Shown here: piece after piece, positions 34,925 through 48,200 of the stretch
How the letters are laid out: each line of letters opens with the position of its first letter
Numbering within the stretch: the first letter of the stretch is position 1
DNA from: Hybos culiciformis
Taxonomy: Eukaryota; Arthropoda; Insecta; Diptera; Hybotidae
Reading direction: 5' to 3'
DNA length: 64,000 nucleotides
Assembly: GCA_964007475.1 (NCBI GenBank)
Contig: OZ023273.1
Location: 22,679,557 to 22,743,556 of the forward strand
Notes under the pieces: generated by a model
Databases searched by the model: none
What the model was told of the DNA's origin: nothing
Seen by the model: the letters and a program-made list of their open reading frames with translations, nothing else
Position numbers and translations under genes: made by a program

Positions 34925-37069
34925 TGAATGTTTATAAAGCCTTTTAGTTTTAATATTGATTTTTTTGTAATATTTGTTTTCTTATAAAAATAAATGATTT
35001 TTTTAACCTTATTTATTATTATAATTCACTTCATATCTATACATAAAGTGAAAGAAATTGATTTTTTTTGGAAATTGAATTACCACAAATGTACATATAT
35101 TAAAAGAATAATAATACTATATTCTTCTTTAAAAATTAATAATTTTTATGCCGCAAAAAAACGTCACCATATAAATTTTTGTTTGACAAAATTCGATATA
35201 GTTAAATGTATAATGCCATTTGTGGTTTTTCTTTTATCTTTAATTAATTTTAATTCTAATGATTCACTACGAATTTGGAAATAAAATTATTGTTAAAAAA
35301 ATATATAAAAATCTGTTTTGCATTCTTGATTCTTGAATATACCAATATATCAATATAGAAAATAAACATGCTGATTTAAATGAAAAAATGTTTAAAATAT
35401 ACATATAAAAAAAATTGTAGTATGCACTTAATTATCGCATTTAATTAATTTTTTTGAAATAAGAATAAGAGATTGAATCAATTTGAGAAAAAAGAGAGTT
35501 CTCCTCGTTTAAAATTTTTCCAAGTCCCACACTCCAAAAATACTTAATAATGGGTGCGTATAAAAATATTATATATTTTAAATTTCAAAAAATATTATTC
35601 AAATTTTCACAATACATATATTTAATTTCAAATGAATGGATTTTATAATCAGATAGTATATTTTTAACAATTTTCTTGCAACCCTCTTAACGTGAAAATA
35701 TTTTTCATCAAAAATTAAACAAAATAATTTATTAAATATAAAAATAAAAACCACTTCACAATTTTTAACATTTGACCATATTATCTCTCTTGAAAGTATT
35801 CGACAAATTTTAAGGGTTAAATAGAATTACAATTCCAAATTGGAGATAAAATTTTAAATACTGTGTCCACAAAAATTTTAAACACATTTTGAATTTTTGA
35901 AATTTCAAGTTATCTAATAATTTATAAATTTGTGAAATGAGTTCTTTTTACAGCGAAATTCTTATTCTGTACGGTTTTCAGGGTAGTTAAATAGAATAAT
36001 TTTCCAAATTTTCAATTATATGTATCTAATATCTTATATTTTTTAGGCAACATTTATTAATAGGATCTGTGCGGCGTGAACATGTATGGAGCTTATTTTT
36101 GTATTTTTAACTAAATAATGACAGTTGTTAAGGTTCTACGCTCAACATGGTTTGTTATTCACGTCAAGATTTTATATATGTTATTTCTTTTTTGTATATT
36201 GGAAAAGCTGAAGTGAAGAATTATTGATGAGACAGGGCTCAACATACCTAAATTTTTTTTTTATTGACTCAATTATTGAATAATTTACCTTATTAAAAAA
36301 TAAAAAAAATAAAACAATAAATGTTCTCGATCATTTCCTGAGAACGATTCATTTTTTTGTATGAAAAATAAAAATAAAATAAAAGATGTTTTCGTAATGA
36401 TTTTTAACCTAGACAAATATTTGGGAAATAAAAAATAAATTTCACGCATCGATAGTGATTTAACATTAATTGTCAAATTTATTTTAAATTTGCAGGATGA
36501 TGTTGTTGAAAGTCCATAAAGTCACGTGTCAAAGGACTTCTTTTTTTTTTTTGGTAATAAAATACAATAACTTTCGTCCTTTTCTTAACTTTTACTTTTC
36601 ATTTTAATTGTTATTTTAAATAATGAATAAAAATTTCATTATCTTAACTTGCATAACGCTTACTTTATTTTCCTGCATACTTCTTTGATTGTTTTTAAAC
36701 TTTCAAGTATAATCAATTTGCAATTAACTATTTTCGTGGAAAAATTATGAATTTTCCAAACTGATTATTTTAAATAAACTTATATCATTTCAATGAGAAC
36801 AGACGTGTCCAATTTTATATATTTTAAATTAGATGTGTGATTTTTTCATTTTCATTTACATTTTTTTTATTTCAAATTCTTTAAACTAATACATAAAGTG
36901 TAAATTAGGTTAAGTACCTGTTACACACACATTTTTTCAATAAAAATGAGATAATGATGCTATATTATTTGACAAATCAATATCAAGTTACATAACATTT
37001 TTTGTTTATATGCAAATAAAAACTGTACTAAAAAACTCGGGAGAAAATTAGCTATGAAATATAGAAGAA

Positions 37070-37200
37070 AAAAGTCTAAAACTGCCATATTCTCGGGCAG
37101 TATGTGTTAAAGATCTTACATCATCCACTAGTTCAATTTGACCATATACAAGCGAATCTTTTGTACGTTCTACTATACTTCGAATTCGCAAAAAACTTAT
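37070..37200 (-). other. Protein-like fragment of unknown origin
   Basis: On the minus strand this reads IRSIVERTKDSLVYGQIELV followed by DDVRSLTHTAREYGSF. The composition (Arg, Glu, Asp, Val, Thr, balanced codons) is unlike the Phe/Ile/Lys/Asn noise elsewhere. The open frame extends to 37290-37048, but the flanks turn low-complexity on both sides. I do not recognise the family. It could be an isolated exon of an unseen gene, a pseudogene fragment or chance. No convincing GT-AG pair was fixed. Confidence 0.3.
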
Positions 37201-39048
37201 TTTGAACATAAAAATACATATGTTCTTAAAAATAACAGAAAAAAGATTCCACGCTCCTTTTATGCTTTTTTTATCTCTAACTCTAACCACTGATTATGTA
37301 TTAAAGTGTCATCAACAAATTATACTTTTGCAGCAAAACAAAAATTTAATAAAATAAAATGTATCTGTTCTGTATGTAAATACGCTTTGGATATAAAATT
37401 AATGATAGTTTCAGAAAAAAAAAATCATAATAAAATTAAAAATATTTTTTATTTATCTTCCATTGAAAAACAAAATTTTAATCAGCATGATAGTTGAATA
37501 CTTTAATAAAAAAAAATTAAAAATAAAAACGAATTTGAATTATAAATTGCACAAAAAAAACTCTTAAAAGTGAGCAATAATGAATTTAGCTACATTTTCT
37601 TAAAATGAATGTTTTAACAAAGTTTCTTTTTATGAATTCAAAATCATTGATAAAAAGTTAATTACATTTTTTTAACATAAAATTTATAACTTTTAAAATC
37701 CGTCTGCGTATATGTTATAAATGGAATAATATGAAAAATATGAATATAGCTAATATACGTACATAAGGCAAAAAGAAACATCTTTAAATTAACAATTTTT
37801 TTTGTGATATTGCTATACGTTTGTATATTGTACAGACGTCAAAAAACATGAACAAATAAATCATAATAATATAAGAATATAACATGATTAAAAATATAAC
37901 TTTGTGTTTGCGTAAAATTATATCGAAAAAAGTTTAGAACTTAACGTTTTTCTTTTTTTGCTTTCTAGTCTTCTCAGGCGGTGGTCTAAATTTGAAGACG
38001 AGTTTTGGACTACTTTCCTTTATCCAATTGACTTTGAATTTTACACGTATTAACTTATTTTAGCTAACAAAACGGATTCCAATAATTTTTGAATCAGTAC
38101 TTTAAAAACTTGTCCTTTTTAATCGTTGGTAAAAAACGTTATTTTCCAAAGGTTTTTATTTTTTTAAATATTTTATATAATATTAAATGGTTACAAACAA
38201 AGTTTTCAGGATGCCGCAAAAACCAGACTACCTGAAAGCAATAAAGAAATACTATATATGTGTACATTATAATTATTTTATTACAACATATTCTCAAATA
38301 AAAATATTTACTTATTTTTTTTAAATTTAATTATCTCATTTAATTATAAAATATAGGTCAATATTTATTGTGGCAGAGTTGTTTAAATTATTCAAGAAAA
38401 TTACTCTCAAAATAACCAGCTACTTGAGAAATAATTTGAAGTATATGTCTTTATATCTTAACACACAAAGATTAAAATAGTTGTGGTCCCAAAGGATAAC
38501 AAAAATATTGAAATAAGGAAAAGGAATGATATTTCACTTAACATTGAGTATTCTTCAAAATTTATAAATATTTTGTATTAATTGATTGAAATTTACATAT
38601 CAGGGCATGTTTCCTGATTCATCAAGTAAATTTACATATAGCTTATAAATGTAAATTTATAAGATTATACTATACACATATCATATAATATACAAGTGTA
38701 CATGTATACCAAATTTAAATCTTATTTGAATGTAGAACACTTAATTTAGCTTATACTGTTCATTTAGGAAAATTTACAATGACTTTATACACATGGGAAT
38801 TTTCTTAAGAAATAAGTTGTTGAAGCATTCCTATATTTTATACAAATTTATAATTATGGACAACATTAAGAAGAAATTAGTTTTAAAAAAGGAATTAATA
38901 TTAATAATAACAAACAAAAAAAAGAATTAAGGTGTAAGACGGGAGACATTATAGAGTTACACAAAAAAGTGCAATAAAGAAAAAATTCCAAAACTAACTA
39001 ACTGTGTTGAAGCAAGGATTCTAATGATATATTTTATTCAACTTTTAT

Positions 39049-39235
39049 CAATTTTCTTTAATTTTAAAGTTTTTTTTTACTGGAAGGTTTTTGGTAATGA
39101 AATATATTTAAAATGGTATCAAAAACCATCTAAAGTAAATTTTCAATTTAGTTTAATTTTAAAGTTTTTCTTTACTGGAAGATTTTTGGTAATGAAATAT
39201 ATTTAAAATGGTATCAAAAACCATCTAAAGTAAAT
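39049..39235. repeat. 95-bp tandem duplication
   Basis: Two copies (39049-39143 and 39144-39235) share TTTAATTTTAAAGTTTTT, TGGTAATGAAATATATTT and AAAATGGTATCAAAAACCAT with only a few differences. The open frame at 39024-39206 is a by-product of this repeat. Confidence 0.88.
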
Positions 39236-40568
39236 TTACACATATGCACATCTACAGTTTATAACGTGAATAACTAACATTTTTTCTAAAAACTTTCGTT
39301 TACATTTTTTTTTTCAATAATTTTCTTAAACTCTTCGTAAATAATCTATTCAGGTATATAAATATACATATGCTATGACTCATTCTACACGTACAAACAA
39401 TATTCTATAAGAATGTACCCAAACATTAAGCCCATATAATGTTTGAAAAAATAAAATAAAATAAAAAAATAAACATAAATTTATTAATTCCTATTCAGTA
39501 ATTAAAGACCCATTTATTAAGTATCCTTAAGCTCTCTTATTAGTTACAATTTTCAGAAACAATTACCTTTGCTTCTTGAATTATTCAATTAATTTTTTGG
39601 AAAACGGTTTCAGGCATTTGTTCACATTTTCAAAAAGGAAAATAAATAAGGTATATTTCAGAAAATTTATAAACTTTCTCAGAAATATTTTATTTGGTAT
39701 TCTTTACTAATAAGCAGCAAATTTCTACTTTTAGAATATTCTGAACATATCATAAAATTTATTTTAATATTGATTATTTTACTAAGACTAACTAAGAACT
39801 AATTTTTTATTTGATATTTTAAAATCAAATGATAATACGTTTCATGTAAAGGATGTTTTTTATATAAAATTCTTCCACCCATAAATCCTACAATCTACAA
39901 GGTATATAAATTGTTTCGATGCATTATTTGTTCTAGAAGTAGATTTATATGTTTATAAACCGAGCTTAAAAACTATTGCATTAGTTTTATTTAAAAAAAA
40001 AATTAAATTTTGAAAGTTAAGATTAAATCCTTCTACCATTTTTGAATGTTTTTTATTTCAAAAAATCTAAAAGAATGGAATTTAAGTCAAGTTATATATC
40101 TTTATAGTTTCATTAAATTTATAAAATTAAGATTTATTAAAAATCTGAATTCGTGATTATATTTATAATTTATAAATATGTATGTGCAGTAAGTAAATAC
40201 ATTTTGGATTCGAAACATATTGGAACTGTATTATTTATATTCTCAACATGTTAAGATGCCGGTAGCTTTTAAATTAAAGTTATATTTTTACTTCGGTGTA
40301 CAATAGTACAAAAAATTTGTCATTTAACGTAAATAAATTTATTGTGCTTACTGAGCTTTAATGCACAGTTCATTAAATATAAATATATATACTAATATAA
40401 ATGACGTTAAAAAGGTCTACGAAAAAAAATGTATATATTTTTTTTTCAAAATAGGAACTCCCACAGAGGATACTTTGAAAAGTGCTGGAATTTTTTTTTT
40501 TTTTTAAGAAATTTTTTTTTTTATAAAATTTAATATAAAAAATAATTATAAGTTATAAGTATCTAGAT

Positions 40569-40886
40569 CAGCGGTCGGCAAACTATGACCCGTGGGTCAC
40601 GGGGTGACCCAAAGCATCATTTCATGTTACCCGCTCCGAAATTGTGAAGTAGTTCCCAAATCAATGAATATATTTTTTGCTTACAACAATTGAATATAAA
40701 ATTTTTTTGTTTACAACAATTGTTTTTGTAAGTCCTAGTTTGCTGGATAATAAATAAATTAACTTTTGATTTAACTATTTTTTTTTAAATTGCTTTCATA
40801 TAAAATTGACACTGACCCACTACAACTTTAAAAAATCTCATCTTAGCCGAATTTTACCCACGACCAAAAAAGTTTGCCGACCTCTG
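40569..40886. mobile_element. hAT-type MITE with 8-bp target duplication
   Basis: The 318-bp element begins CAGCGGTCGGCAAACT and ends AGTTTGCCGACCTCTG, which are inverted copies with one mismatch. The perfect 8-bp duplication ATCTAGAT lies at 40561-40568 and 40887-40894. CAG-starting termini plus an 8-bp duplication define hAT superfamily insertions. There is no coding capacity. The ends carry extra symmetry (TGACCCGTGGGTCACGGGGT against GACCCACTACAA and TTTTACCCACGACC). The intact target duplication argues for a fairly recent insertion. Confidence 0.92.
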
Positions 40887-40894
40887 ATCTAGAT

Positions 40895-43800
40895 TATGTA
40901 GGTGTAAATTTCTATTACACTATACATTTTAAAAAACTATGCAATGCTATTCTTTATTTCAAATCGTAGGTTTTTTTTTCAATTAACATGATAATTCTTC
41001 GTTTCATAGCCTTAGAATTACTTGTATCACTTAGGTACAAGACAATTTTAAAAGTTATGAAAAAAAAATACAAAGTTGATTTTATGGAACCTTATTAACT
41101 AATAATTTCATATACCTACAACTTATTTAAAACATGTTTTTACAATATATATATATTTATTCCAATCAAGCAAAATGCCCGAACTTATTAATACAGTTGT
41201 TATCCTTGATTTTCATTTTAAAAAAGATTATTATTTATGCATAAATGAATAACCAGTAAGATATAGGTAATATTATAAAATAATCGTTTTTCTTTCTTAC
41301 AATAACAAAAATACGGAGAAAAACTTATGTATGTTGTATCTTCCTACACAAATTTATACAAAAAAAAAACTCGTAAATCAATGTTGTTCTCATATTGAAA
41401 TGATTACAGTGTCATGATGTTAGCATTCACAATATCTATATGTTATTTTTATATCATACATGTAATTTAATCAAAATTATCCTTTTTTTATTTATTTGTT
41501 TCCTACACCTAAATATGTTCACGTACCTACATAACTTTCAATATATACAAAAAGAAATATTTGTATATGTTTGGTATCTATTATTTATTTTCAGATTTTC
41601 ACACATGTGTTTAACCAAATGTGACCATAAGGACAAAAAGGTAAAATCTGTAATTGATTTTCGAAAATTTTTATAATCAATTGTTTGAAAAATAATATAT
41701 ATGATGATTTATATATACATTTATATCTATTTTCATTCAGAAGCGGCAATAAAAAAGGATTACAGATATACATTTTTTGACAAAAAATTTTCTATTGTCC
41801 TTTTAATTCCTGCTGTGAAAATATTTTATTTTTTGAAACTTATGCAAAAACGAATATTGTTTTTTTTTTTTTTGCTTTTGTTTTTATCGTATAATTCACT
41901 AACCAATTCGCAATTAAAATAACAATTTAGCATCTACATATATTCAAGAGACATCTTTATCCCTACATATGTATATACACGGCTACTGGATTTTAACATA
42001 TGACACATAATTAATATAACATTATGTATATTTTGACAGTTTCTTATAAAAAAAAAAAAAACGAACGTCATTATAGAGTACATTCGCTATAATAATATCT
42101 GTATATTATCATTTTTATACACTATTCTAGAGACAACATACATAATTTTGAAGACAGATAATATAATTTTAAGACGTTAATTATTATACCATTTAAAATC
42201 ATATTCTATATTGAAAATCCAGACGATTGGGGAATAAATCCATCTAAATGTATATATATATAATGAAAGTAAAAACATAAAAATGTTTGCATTTTTTCAC
42301 TGTACATACATAATGTTAATATAACCGCGTTCTATCTTAACCTATGAATAAAGCGCAAAGTGGTGTATTAAGCATGTTTTATATATAGGATTTATATCTC
42401 TTGTTTTAGTTTCTCAAATATCCTTTAAATCCTTTCAATATATTTTCAAATTTTTTACATGATTTTACTTTTACTGAAACCGAATGTTAAGTGTTTGAAA
42501 AAATTCACACATTCGTGAACATAGTATGCAGAATTATGTGAGGTTTAATGTCGATTTGAACAAACTCAAAATTTATCTTCGGTTTTTTTTTTCTAATTTC
42601 AACTTTATTCCTTTATGAATAGAATTTCAACAAACATATAAGCATCATTATTAGCTTGACAATATTAATAGGTGGTTTAATAGGTGGCTTAAAAAAAATG
42701 TATATAGAAAAAATATATTTTTCAAGAATAAAATTAATAAACCAAAAATATATGTCATAAAAATAAATAAAAAAAACGAGGTCTATAATTTATTATTTTT
42801 CAATTTATAGAAAAAAAAAAGTAAAGTTAGGTACAGATAATTTTTATTGAAAATAATGCAGGATAAAAAAAAATATAATAAATTTTTGGCACGTGACAGA
42901 AGCCCAGCTTGAGAATCCTTCCTTTCATTTTTACTTTAAAATAAAATAAACGTTTATATTATGTGCAAAAAGGTGTAATAAAATTATATTTTCATAGGTT
43001 TCTATATGGAATAAAGGAATAAAGCATGGATACACAAAAAGGAAATCTAATTTTAAAAAATATAAATATATAAAAATTCTCTTCTTTTTATTCTTTACTA
43101 AAAATAGGGTGCAAAAAAATTTAATTCGATTTGCATTTAATTTCATTATTGGTTTTAATATACTTAAAGTAGTAGTTTGTTTCGATTTCTTTACTTAATG
43201 ATATTCATGTTCAGCAATGAGAAGTTTCCGACTGCTTCATGATATTTGTTTTGCTATGTAAGCAACGTTCTTTCGCTTAAGTTTCTAGAATTGTAAAAGA
43301 CTTCTCTCAAATAGGGAAACTACTTTATTTATAAATTTTGCTTTAAAATAATCTTAAGCAGAACCAAAATATTTTTTTTTTTTTACTTTTAATTGTATGT
43401 ATTTTCCCTCGTACACCGGGTCTTAAATCTGGCAATCGTGCACGCGACCTTAGTGTGGTAAAACAGTACAACTACCGCCATCTGTGCGGCTGAGTTTTTT
43501 CGTTTCATAAAAATATAATTATTATGTGCTTACAAATACAATGATAACATTAACTCAATTGGTAAAAAGAAGATGAATATTCAAAAAATCTTAAAATAAT
43601 TATTTTTCACTAATGTTATTTAAAACCGCTGTAACATTTTTTTCTCTTAATTCGTAATCGAACCAACATAAACACTCAAATTCCTTTTTCAAGATTTTAA
43701 CTGAACTCTTTTTTCAATTCATTTATATACTTTTAAATAAATTTTCTCTTGATATTTTTGTGTTTATACTTTATTTTCATATATCATAATAACAACGTTT

Positions 43801-45110
43801 ATGTAAACTCTACACTCAGCAGCATCCAATCGATTAAATACATAAAAAATATTTTACCTTTTTTTACATATTTCGCGCTGTTTTCCTTTTAGTAAATTTA
43901 TAAATAAGTTTTTTCAGTGTCAATTTTTGTCTTGCCTTAAAAATAACAGATTTATTTTAAACGGAAAAACAGTTATTAAAATTTTAATTTTTCTATTTCA
44001 AAAATAATTTCACTTTACTGAGATCAAATAATTTTCCGGGAAAATTGTTTATCAAGATTACCTAGGAACGAAAATTTTTTACAATTATTTACACTTGATA
44101 CGTCATTACAGTCGGTTCTCGCAAAACAAAACAGTGAAATTTTATTTAAATGTTTTTAAAAATTTTTAATATAAGTGTATTTGTGTGAATCAAACTAGGA
44201 TAATTTTTTTTCACGACTGAAGAAAAAACAAATCAAAAAAAAAGGATTATAAAAAGAAAAAATTTTTAAAACTCAAATGGTGGGATTATCATTTTTTTAT
44301 CACAATAAAGTTTTTCTGGCGGTTAATAGTTGATTAATAAAAACATATAAACAAATAAAATGCATGAAAATTAAATTAAAATTAGTTTTTAATTTTCATT
44401 CAAATAAAAATTCTTACTTATTAAAATAAAATTTACATTTTCAATAATTTTGAATTTAATTCCTGGTTTATTTCAATAAATGAATCATTATACCTATTCC
44501 TTTAGAAATTTCCCACCATTTACATACGATTGAGAAAAAAATATAAAATATCGATAACTGAGAATTGTTGAAATTTTACTTTTTTAATATATTATTATTA
44601 TTATTAATTAAATCGAAATAATTATAAAAGAAAAATCATGAGGAAACTTTTTGATTTAGCGCAAAATTAATAAAAAATCTTAAACTAAAATAAAGTAGGA
44701 ACCTTTTTTTGAAATTTTTGTACGAAATAAAGAAATTTTTCATCAATTTTAAATTATTTTATTTATGGGAAAAACGACATTGGAATTTTATATAAAGTTT
44801 GGAATATTTAAGAAAAAAAATCGTTTGTTTTATCCTAACATCAAGATTTCTGTGGTGATTTAATTTTTATTTTATTTTTTTGATATTTTGAAAAAGGTAG
44901 GTTTAGAATCACACACCTCTGATTTTAAAGTAGCTTATCACAAAACCTATAGGAAACAAAAAAAAAGTTTCTAATATTTAAAAGAAAAATTTACTGTGAA
45001 CGAAAAGTAATCATTAAAAAATTAATTTAAAAAAAAAGGATAAACCATTAAAAATTGATCGAATTAAAGAGTTATAGTGATTAGAAAAATATAAAAATAG
45101 AAAATCATAG
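40895..45110. other. Gene-poor DNA upstream of the zfh1-like coding start
   Basis: No coding exon is seen. A relatively GC-rich patch at 43405-43500 (GTACACCGGGTCTTAAATCT, CGTGCACGCGACCTTAGTGT, ACCGCCATCTGTGCGGCTGA) stands out from the AT background about 1.7 kb before the ATG and may be regulatory. The rest of the stretch up to the ATG could be 5' untranslated sequence. I see no decisive transcription start. A short TTA repeat occurs near 44588-44606. Confidence 0.5.
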
Positions 45111-45158
45111 TGTCTTCTTTAGCTCAACAATTTAATTTTGTTGCTCAATAAGAAGACA
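45111..45158 (+). promoter_or_regulatory. Putative 5'-UTR stem-loop upstream of the zfh1-like ATG
   Basis: TGTCTTCTTTAGCTCAACAA (45111-45130) pairs with TTGCTCAATAAGAAGACA (to 45158) around a short AT loop, with one or two bulges. It ends 38 bases before the ATG at 45197. If transcribed, it would form a hairpin in the leader. The functional role is speculative. Confidence 0.45.
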
Positions 45159-45196
45159 TAATTTTTTTGACAAAAAATAATTTAAACAACAATATT

Positions 45197-45224
45197 ATGC
45201 CACCTATTAGGTCATCATTACAAA
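45197..45224 (+). CDS. zfh1: Candidate first coding exon of the zfh1-like gene (nine codons)
   Basis: ATG at 45197 opens MPPIRSSLQ and runs into CAAA followed by GTAAGT, a consensus donor at 45225. The split codon (A + TT = Ile) matches the phase of the exon beginning at 50467 after TTCTTTGCAG. A very short first coding exon followed by a long intron is also the arrangement in vertebrate ZEB genes. No other ATG with a donor in the right phase stood out nearby, but alternative first exons are possible. Confidence 0.55.
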
Positions 45225-48200
45225 GTAAGTTTCACTTGATAAATACTTTCTTTTAATATAATTTACTAGTCTTTTATTATTACATATTAACACACTTATT
45301 GTGTCTTATTATTTATGTTTTTTCGGCACTATTAGAAAACTACAATGTTGGACAGAAAAAAAATAAAGAAAAACAAATGTGTGAGATGCATAATATAATT
45401 AAAGTTGAAAGTCTACGATAATGTCAAACATTTATTATCTATGATATGTTGTTGAATGTTTATATTTAGAAACAAATTTAATTTTTAATAACTCATGCAG
45501 TAAATAGTTTGTTGATTTATTTTATAATTATAGATAGATATAAAAAATGAAATTGACGAACCACTGCATTTTTCATATGAAAAGTAAAAAATAAAAAATT
45601 TATTTTAATAAGATAGTTTTTTATACATATTTATTTATTTTAATTTTTTGATAAATTTGAAGACCATGCGATTTAAATAAAACAACAACAAAAGGAAAAG
45701 AATTAGATAAAAAGTACTTACTTTTTAAAAATGTTTCAAATTAATAAATGTCTCAAAGATAGCCCACCCAGAATAAAACGAAATCTAAATGTATGACTCA
45801 ATTTCAAAAATAAAACACCTATGGAAACTCTACATAAAATTCTGCTAACTAAGCATATCAAGGTTAAACACTTTTAATTTTTAAGATTCACACTGTTTAA
45901 GAAATCTTAATGATAAATTAATACCTAAGTAAATAATTATATTCTATTAAAAATTGTTTAATACCTTCTCTTATACACAATAGTAATACAATAATATGAA
46001 TATGATTTTTCTTTCAATATTATTTATAAAGGAACGTGTTTTGTAGTATGAATAAATAAAAGCTCGTTTTTTTTTTCTAAGAAATATTATTATTAGTACA
46101 GGCAAATTATCCAAAATAAACAAAAAAGTTGCGAAGTGACTGTAACTTGGTATAGACCTTTAAAAATGTATATATTTCAAGAAACCAAGGAGTCCCTAGC
46201 TAAAAAGAGTGTGCTGGAGTGGCCACGCTTGACCCTTTGCGGCACATGTAAATAATATTATTTGTATTTTTTTTTTTTTGTAAATTACTATCAATATAGA
46301 CAAGTTTGGTAAATTTAGCATCCTAAGATCTTAAATAATAAGGTGCATTACTATAATTTTGTTTCTATTAATAATATTGCTGAAATAAACAGAAAAATGC
46401 TGTTTTATTCGAATAAATTCGATTTCTCGAAAAATATATTTTGGTTTTTAAAGTTTTATATTATAATCCGAAAAAAAAATGTTATGAAATTTTACCGCCC
46501 ATTATTTGCCGCCCGACGCTCGAGCTTAGAGTGCCTATTTGTAAATCTATCATTGCTCCTAAGTTTTAAACAGTTTAAACATAATTATTTCGTGCTTAGA
46601 TACATACAAAGTATTTGAAAAACTTGATTGTCGAGCACACTATTGAATGCTCGGGACTCATCGGATTCTTCAAAAGAATGTGTTTGTGTATGAGAAAGTT
46701 GCAGATACTTCGCAATTTTTTTGTTTATTTGATGATTTTCGATTTAATTTGCCTGTACTATATACAGACATTAATTTAAAAACAAATTTTTTTTAAATTT
46801 GATCTGTTGCATATTCAACTTACTTAATCGGAAATATTCAATTACTTCAATGAATTAAATATTCTTAAAATAAATTTAAATGAAGTGGAAATTGGAAAAT
46901 GCTGATTTTTCTTTTCTTAAAATATCTGCTTAAAATTGTGCTAATTAAGTGTATACATAATTATTAATAATTTTTATAAGATTTGTTCAACATTTTCATA
47001 GAAGTATTCTTAAGTTTTATAATTTAAGTATTTCATATTATTCTTTGTAAATTTAATATTTATACTAAATTTTGCTATTTTTAATCCATTAAATTTACAA
47101 ATACTCATAAACGAAAGATAAAAAAATTATTAGATTGGAGCTTGCTTATTAAAAAATCAATTATAGTCAAATATACACTAAAAATAAATAAAAATACTCA
47201 ATAAAATAAAACCTTAATAATAATTATAATATAATCAAAATTCATATTAATAGATCTTATTGTTTCCAAACATCAAGTTATGTTTATGATCAAATTACAC
47301 TATATCTTGTAATTCAGAATAAATAAGTATCTTCAAATCAAAATTCATTAAGAATTTTCAGAGCACAGATTTCATTTAAAATATTTTTTTTTTGCAATTA
47401 AATTACATTACATTCAAAATTCCCTTGAGAACTTTTACTAATAAAAACCACATTTATAAATTTTTTCATGTTTATAATATTTTCCTAATCTTCATGAATA
47501 TGATATTTCCTTTAAAATTTCCTTCACTTGGAAAATTATAATAATCCTATATTGAAACCAAAAAAAATATATATATTCCCCCTTTTATCCTCAACAGTTA
47601 TTGCTATAAATGAAGATACAGTGAAAAAAAAATACATTTGACATAATAATCATAACGTTTTTTACCTTTTGCCAAAACATAAAAAAAAAAATACACAGGT
47701 CTTATTTTATGGTTATTTTTGTTTCTTTTATAGCTTTTTTATGTATGCGCCAGTCAAAAGGTGTATCCTTTTTGCAAGGTTATAATTTTAAGGATCTTAA
47801 CATTAAACAAAAATACACGTTTAAGAAATATTTTTGTATACACAAGAAGTTAATTCTCAGTTTGTTATTTATCAATTAAAAAAAGATTATTTTATAATTT
47901 AATATACCTACTTAAATAAATGTCAATTACTCAATCCTATGTATAGTACAAGCAATAGAATTTAGGAAACTAAAAAAAAATATCAAACTTTCTAAAACCA
48001 ATTTTGAAAGAAGTTAAATTTTTTGGAATATAATGTTGGTTTTATGCCTTAAAAATTTTAAAAATATCATAGCATCATTTATTGGCAGATAATACAGATA
48101 ATACGCTATGAGTATGTCATTATAGGACCAAGAATGATAAAAAAAATAATTTTAGGAGCATTAAATTGAATTTAACAATTACGTAAGAATATATTTTAAT

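Larger units (their letters stand above)
34925..40560. other. Gene-poor AT-rich DNA
   Basis: No gene is assigned. It includes one coding-like fragment on the minus strand (37070-37200, listed separately) and a 95-bp tandem duplication (39049-39235). The other open frames (34994-35284, 36285-36476 and 37306-37497) are compositionally biased and unsupported. Confidence 0.6.

Noticed and set aside
46343..46618. 91-codon frame inside the TA-flanked MITE
   Set aside because: No transposase or other domain, and the composition matches random AT-rich frames.
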